NCBI RefSeq assembly: GCF_000006565.2
Contig: NC_031472.1
Span: 1,145,227 to 1,209,226 of the forward strand
Direction: 5' to 3'
Length of the DNA: 64,000 bases
DNA from: Toxoplasma gondii ME49
Taxonomy: Eukaryota; Apicomplexa; Conoidasida; Eucoccidiorida; Sarcocystidae
Part shown: positions 60,066-64,000 of the stretch, piece after piece
Position numbering within the stretch: the first letter of the stretch is position 1
Layout of the letters: each line of letters opens with the position of its first letter
Position numbers and translations under genes: made by a program
Notes under the pieces: generated by a model
Databases searched by the model: none
Told to the model about the DNA's origin: nothing
What the model saw: the letters and a program-made list of their open reading frames with translations, nothing else

Positions 60066-63000
60066 GTTCCGCTCCTGTCGTGACTTCGGCACTTTGCGTT
60101 CTCAGCAGAAAATATTGCTGTGAGTGTCTGTGCCAGAGGCTTGAATGTTGCTGCATAACCGTCCTGGTGTCGAATGTCCATGCAGACCTGTTGTTGGCTT
60201 TTCCCGTGAACTTCATGCTGGGTGATAAGGCTTCAGAAAATTGCAACTCCTTGATACTAAGCACCATTTTTCACATGGAGGTTGGTCTCCTTATCTGTGT
60301 ACTGTGAATAGTCTTTCGACTGGTAAACAGGTATCAAAAACCATGTGAGCGTATTTTCAGGAGTTTTTTGTTCAGGTTGAGAGGCTTTCCTGAAATGTGT
60401 GTCGCCTTGTTGAACGGTAGTTACATTTTGTTTCGTTGTCTTGTCCCCACAGTCAAAACAGTAAACACTGGTTCGCGCAAGGAGCTTTTCGCGCCTTATG
60501 GCATCGTAAATGAACCCCCCATGCACACATGCTTGTCAGATCGTGGGGGGTGTCCTCCTCGGGTATTTGTTTTAGTGGTTGAGCTCTGGTTGATTACCAT
60601 CTTGCTTCTACTTCAGCGTCCAAGGTGCACGGTATCCTACAAGCAGAAAGTAGTGGATGGCGAGAGGCGGGCTCTGACGGGACTTCAGGGGATCTGTAAA
60701 AGTTGGGGGGTTCCATAATGCTCACATCAATGCGAGCCGCCCCCAGTGGTACAGCGAGTGAGCTTGAGGGTTCTCTTCGGTCAGGCTCATAGAGCTCTTC
60801 GTGTGAGAGAATCTTCAAGGGTGGTGAACCGAAGGTAGTGTGCAGTTGGAGAGCGCGACAATTCAACTTGATCTGGGAATTTGGCGTATTGACACGCCGT
60901 CACCGTTCAATTGCATTGATAGACGAAATTCATCCTCGGTGCATTTCCCGGCGCTGGCTGGCCGTCCTTCAACAAAGTTCGGGAAATCATGGCTCCCACA
61001 TTTTATTTCTAGTGGACACAGTTTACAGAGGAATTCCGAGCTGCGAAGCTGCTCTACTGTGACGTTTCCACACCTCTTCAGGCTCATACCGGGCTCCTGG
61101 CGTATCAGTGTCAACTAACGTGCGACAATCAAGGTCTGTTTCTACGAGGAATGTTATAGACAGGGGACCGACATCGGCTACCATACAACCTGGGTGCCGC
61201 ATTACGATGACGTCAGCATCTGGTTAGCGCGCATTTCGTCGTGTAATTATGATCTGTTATTACCGCCAACTAATACTGTTGCCAGCGCAAAAATATCAAT
61301 CGTTTCCTTCCCTCCCCTACTCTGCTTTTCCCACTGAACTTCCGCATGGGACACGAGATCCCGTACGCCTGCGTCTATCAGTCATGTCGCCTCTGCTGTA
61401 TTTTGAAGCGGATCCTTGCTTGCTGTGTGGGCTGACGCATCAATGCAAAACGCAACTGGCAAAATACACAGCGCGACCGGGTACCGGACACATCGCACAC
61501 AAACCGTCGCGCGGTGCGACGTCGTTCAGTGCTTGTCGGTATGTGCAGCGGACTTCGACAAGCTAAGGGTTCGGGTTCTTCGCAGAAGCGACCATGCATG
61601 GGATTCGGCAGCTCTTGGAGCGAGATAGTTTGCCGAGTAGTTGTTTCATAAATCTCTTGCGACATCAACCGCTATGGATGAACTGTCCAACTCCTTGCTC
61701 CCACCCGTTCGGCGAATTCCTCTTTCTCGTAGTTTTCATCCTTCTTTTAGTTTATCTACACTTGTGTTTCCCATGCCACCGACTACCGGAACTGCAGCTG
61801 CAGCAGCGTTTCTGAACTACTCTTCGAGGACATTTCTCTCACCAGAGACTGTTCAGGCTTAGTATACAGCAACAGGAAACCACACACGGGGATCTTAATG
61901 TCGGGAGCGCAAGCTCGTCTACTCGCACATCACGATCAATATACCACGACTTGCGTCGGGATCCCGCCGATGTTGGGGTATCGTTTCTTACGCTTGTAAT
62001 CGAAGAGAGACGCAGCCTCCATCAGAACGGCAGACTTGTACCGACAGTCACTCGTTGTAACCATACAGCGCAAAGTTTTGAAAATTAAACTGCAGTAAGG
62101 TGGGGGGAGCAAAACTGCCGCAAGTTGCTCGCCAGTGAGGCATGATTAGATTCACGAGGCGATGTTTAAGGGATACGGTGTTCCTTGTTCGGGCTGCGAG
62201 CGTCACTGCCGTCGGTAAAGTATTTCAGGGACACACTTCGCTCGACGGACGATAATCCTGTTCGCCATACACTCTCGCGGCTACCAAGGCAGGTCCCCGA
62301 ACTTAGCAATTTGCTCCGAATTTGGTGTTTGGGGTCTTACCAAAATAACAACCATCGCTTCACTGGACGCTAACGTAGGTCTCCACATTTGTTGTTGTGG
62401 GATGAACAATCAACAACGGCACCATAAGGTATATACATACACCTAGCCGCACGCGTCAATACCAATAGTACTAACGAGAAATAGACACTCTCTTAATCCA
62501 CATCACTCGGGTCTGTTGATTATGGGTAACTTAGGAAAGGGCTACGGTACCTTGTCTGAGCAGAAAGGTATGAAAATCAAGTGCAGCAACGTGTGTTCTT
62601 TCTTTGAAGAAGGTATCACATGCCTCTCTGTACGCTGTCAGTCCCTAGCCAAAATCACATTCCTCCTGCCGAAGCTCAAGCACAGGAACCAAGCCACCTC
62701 ACCGCACGCCGTTCTGTGTCTTGTTCCAGTATCGGAGAAGCCGCGTTTTTCGAACCGCTGTTACGACAGAACGAAAACCACTACAAAAAACAGCACGACT
62801 AACCCAAACGACCGACCTCGTACCATGTTTGTATTCAAAAAGCATCATAGCCTACGTACCGTTCGCAAGGGACCATGTTTCCCCCGGGAACGATAGACGA
62901 TAGATCAACAAATATTCCCGAGATCAACAGTCTGGACTCCAGAGGAATGAAAAACACATGAGTTGCAACCCGGACTCTTCTAACAGGTACGTGCATGTCA

Positions 63001-64000
63001 ACACAAAAAGTGGCACAAAGTGAGTTTTGCATTGGCATCTGAGTGTCTACGACACCAGAAACTGGAAAAGTCATAAAACGTTGTATTTCGGTATACAACA
63101 GCAGTCCGCTCACTCAAGATGCACGTGCGTAGCACCGCGTTATTCCGTAAGAGGTTGTAGAATAATTACGGGCGGCGTAGGCATGGGCATCATGTACTTT
63201 CCCAGAATGACGGTACGCATAAACTAGTAATTTCCTCAATGCCTCTTCAGGTGATCCACGACCGAAAAAGAAATCAAAGCGCCTGAAGAATTTCAGATAG
63301 CACGTGGGCCTGTCGGATTTATTGAGGTGACTGTTTCGTCATTTGTAGCCATGTCAACATTCATTGAGCGATGACAGTGCAACATAGGAAAATCTGCTTC
63401 TCACGATCTGATATTTGACACAACAACGCAAGTTTCTGTGGTACCCGACAGAGTGACGTGTTGCAACCGTTTTCCCCCAAACAACGAAAAACTCGCCTGA
63501 AGGCAGTGAACAATCCGGTCATATAGGCAAGAAACAACGGAAACAGCTGAGATGCCCCCGCGACAGGCACGTGTAAGGGCACATCGCCACATATAGCACA
63601 GAGATCGAAAGTGCTATGTAGCCGAGGTTTCTCGGGAACAAGTGCATTGACTCGCTCAAAAGCTTGTGAGAATGCAGGTAACGACCTATTGGTACCTTCA
63701 ACCATGCCCGACCTTTGTTTTCCATAAAAAACTAAGAGCCATTTCCTCTATCGTCAGAAGTAGCACAATACCGCTCTTCAGTGGGCGGTTTGTGACGTTG
63801 TTTTCTTGAAACAAGCTTCCGCAGATTCGGACGAACATGTGAAAAACATATATCGCTTTATGGGTAACACTCCTTCGAATTGATACCTTCCTTCAGACAA
63901 CAAGCAGACGGAACAAGGGCCTCCTCTGCATAAGATAATAATATACATAGGTATTCTCTTACATGTACCCAATGCATCACGCCTTACAGTCAATGCAGTG
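60066..64000. other. Mostly non-coding right flank with a possible minus-strand gene
   Basis: Nothing is firmly supported here. Minus-strand frames at 61665-61378, about 61113-61035 and 60866-60597 have protein-like composition and some splice signals, so a small multi-exon gene is possible between about 61.7 and 60.5 kb. A plus-strand frame at 61676-61862 competes with it. From 62000 to the right edge I see no coding signal. Confidence 0.3.

Overview
The window looks like nuclear DNA of a cyst-forming coccidian apicomplexan (Toxoplasma, Hammondia or Neospora type); I cannot separate these genera from sequence alone. The reasons are an ApiAP2 transcription factor of several thousand residues, a RAP-domain organelle-type RNA-binding protein built from many small exons, very long low-complexity Ser/Arg/Glu-rich extensions around a conserved kinase core, GT-AG introns of about 75 to 1000 bases, roughly even base composition, (AT)n tracts in non-coding DNA, and GCATGC motifs upstream of a ribosomal protein gene. 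No operons, bacterial mobile elements, CRISPR arrays or tRNAs were seen.

Layout. (1) 1570-3606, plus: coiled-coil protein of unknown function with a 5'UTR intron. (2) 7020-4231, minus: five-exon multi-pass membrane protein; one intron carries an 82-bp direct duplication. (3) 8277-9145, plus: ribosomal protein eL41 in two tiny exons, divergent from gene 2 across a GCATGC-rich spacer. (4) 12539-13610, plus: two-exon protein of 107 residues. (5) about 19744-14700, minus: RAP/HPR-type protein in at least eight exons. (6) 21103-22074, plus: candidate two-exon protein of 103 residues. (7) 28605-22459, minus: seven-exon acidic coiled-coil protein with one C-terminal membrane helix. (8) 34118-39793, plus: single-exon giant ABC1/ADCK (UbiB-family) atypical kinase. 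(9) 54035-42252, minus: ApiAP2 protein of about 3845 residues in two exons. (10) 58502-60065, plus: GPN-loop GTPase of the GPN3 type. A further minus-strand gene at about 61.7-60.6 kb is possible but weak.

Most multi-exon models were assembled by hand from splice signals, accepting joins only where codon phase agreed. Phase agreement across five to eight exons is good support, but the ends of the RAP gene and several single boundaries remain uncertain. The genes do not form one pathway. They touch gene regulation (ApiAP2), translation (eL41), RNA polymerase II assembly (GPN3) and probably organelle biology (ABC1 kinase, RAP protein). Non-coding stretches of 1 to 5 kb separate them, with several divergent pairs (2/3, 9/10) and one convergent pair (1/2).
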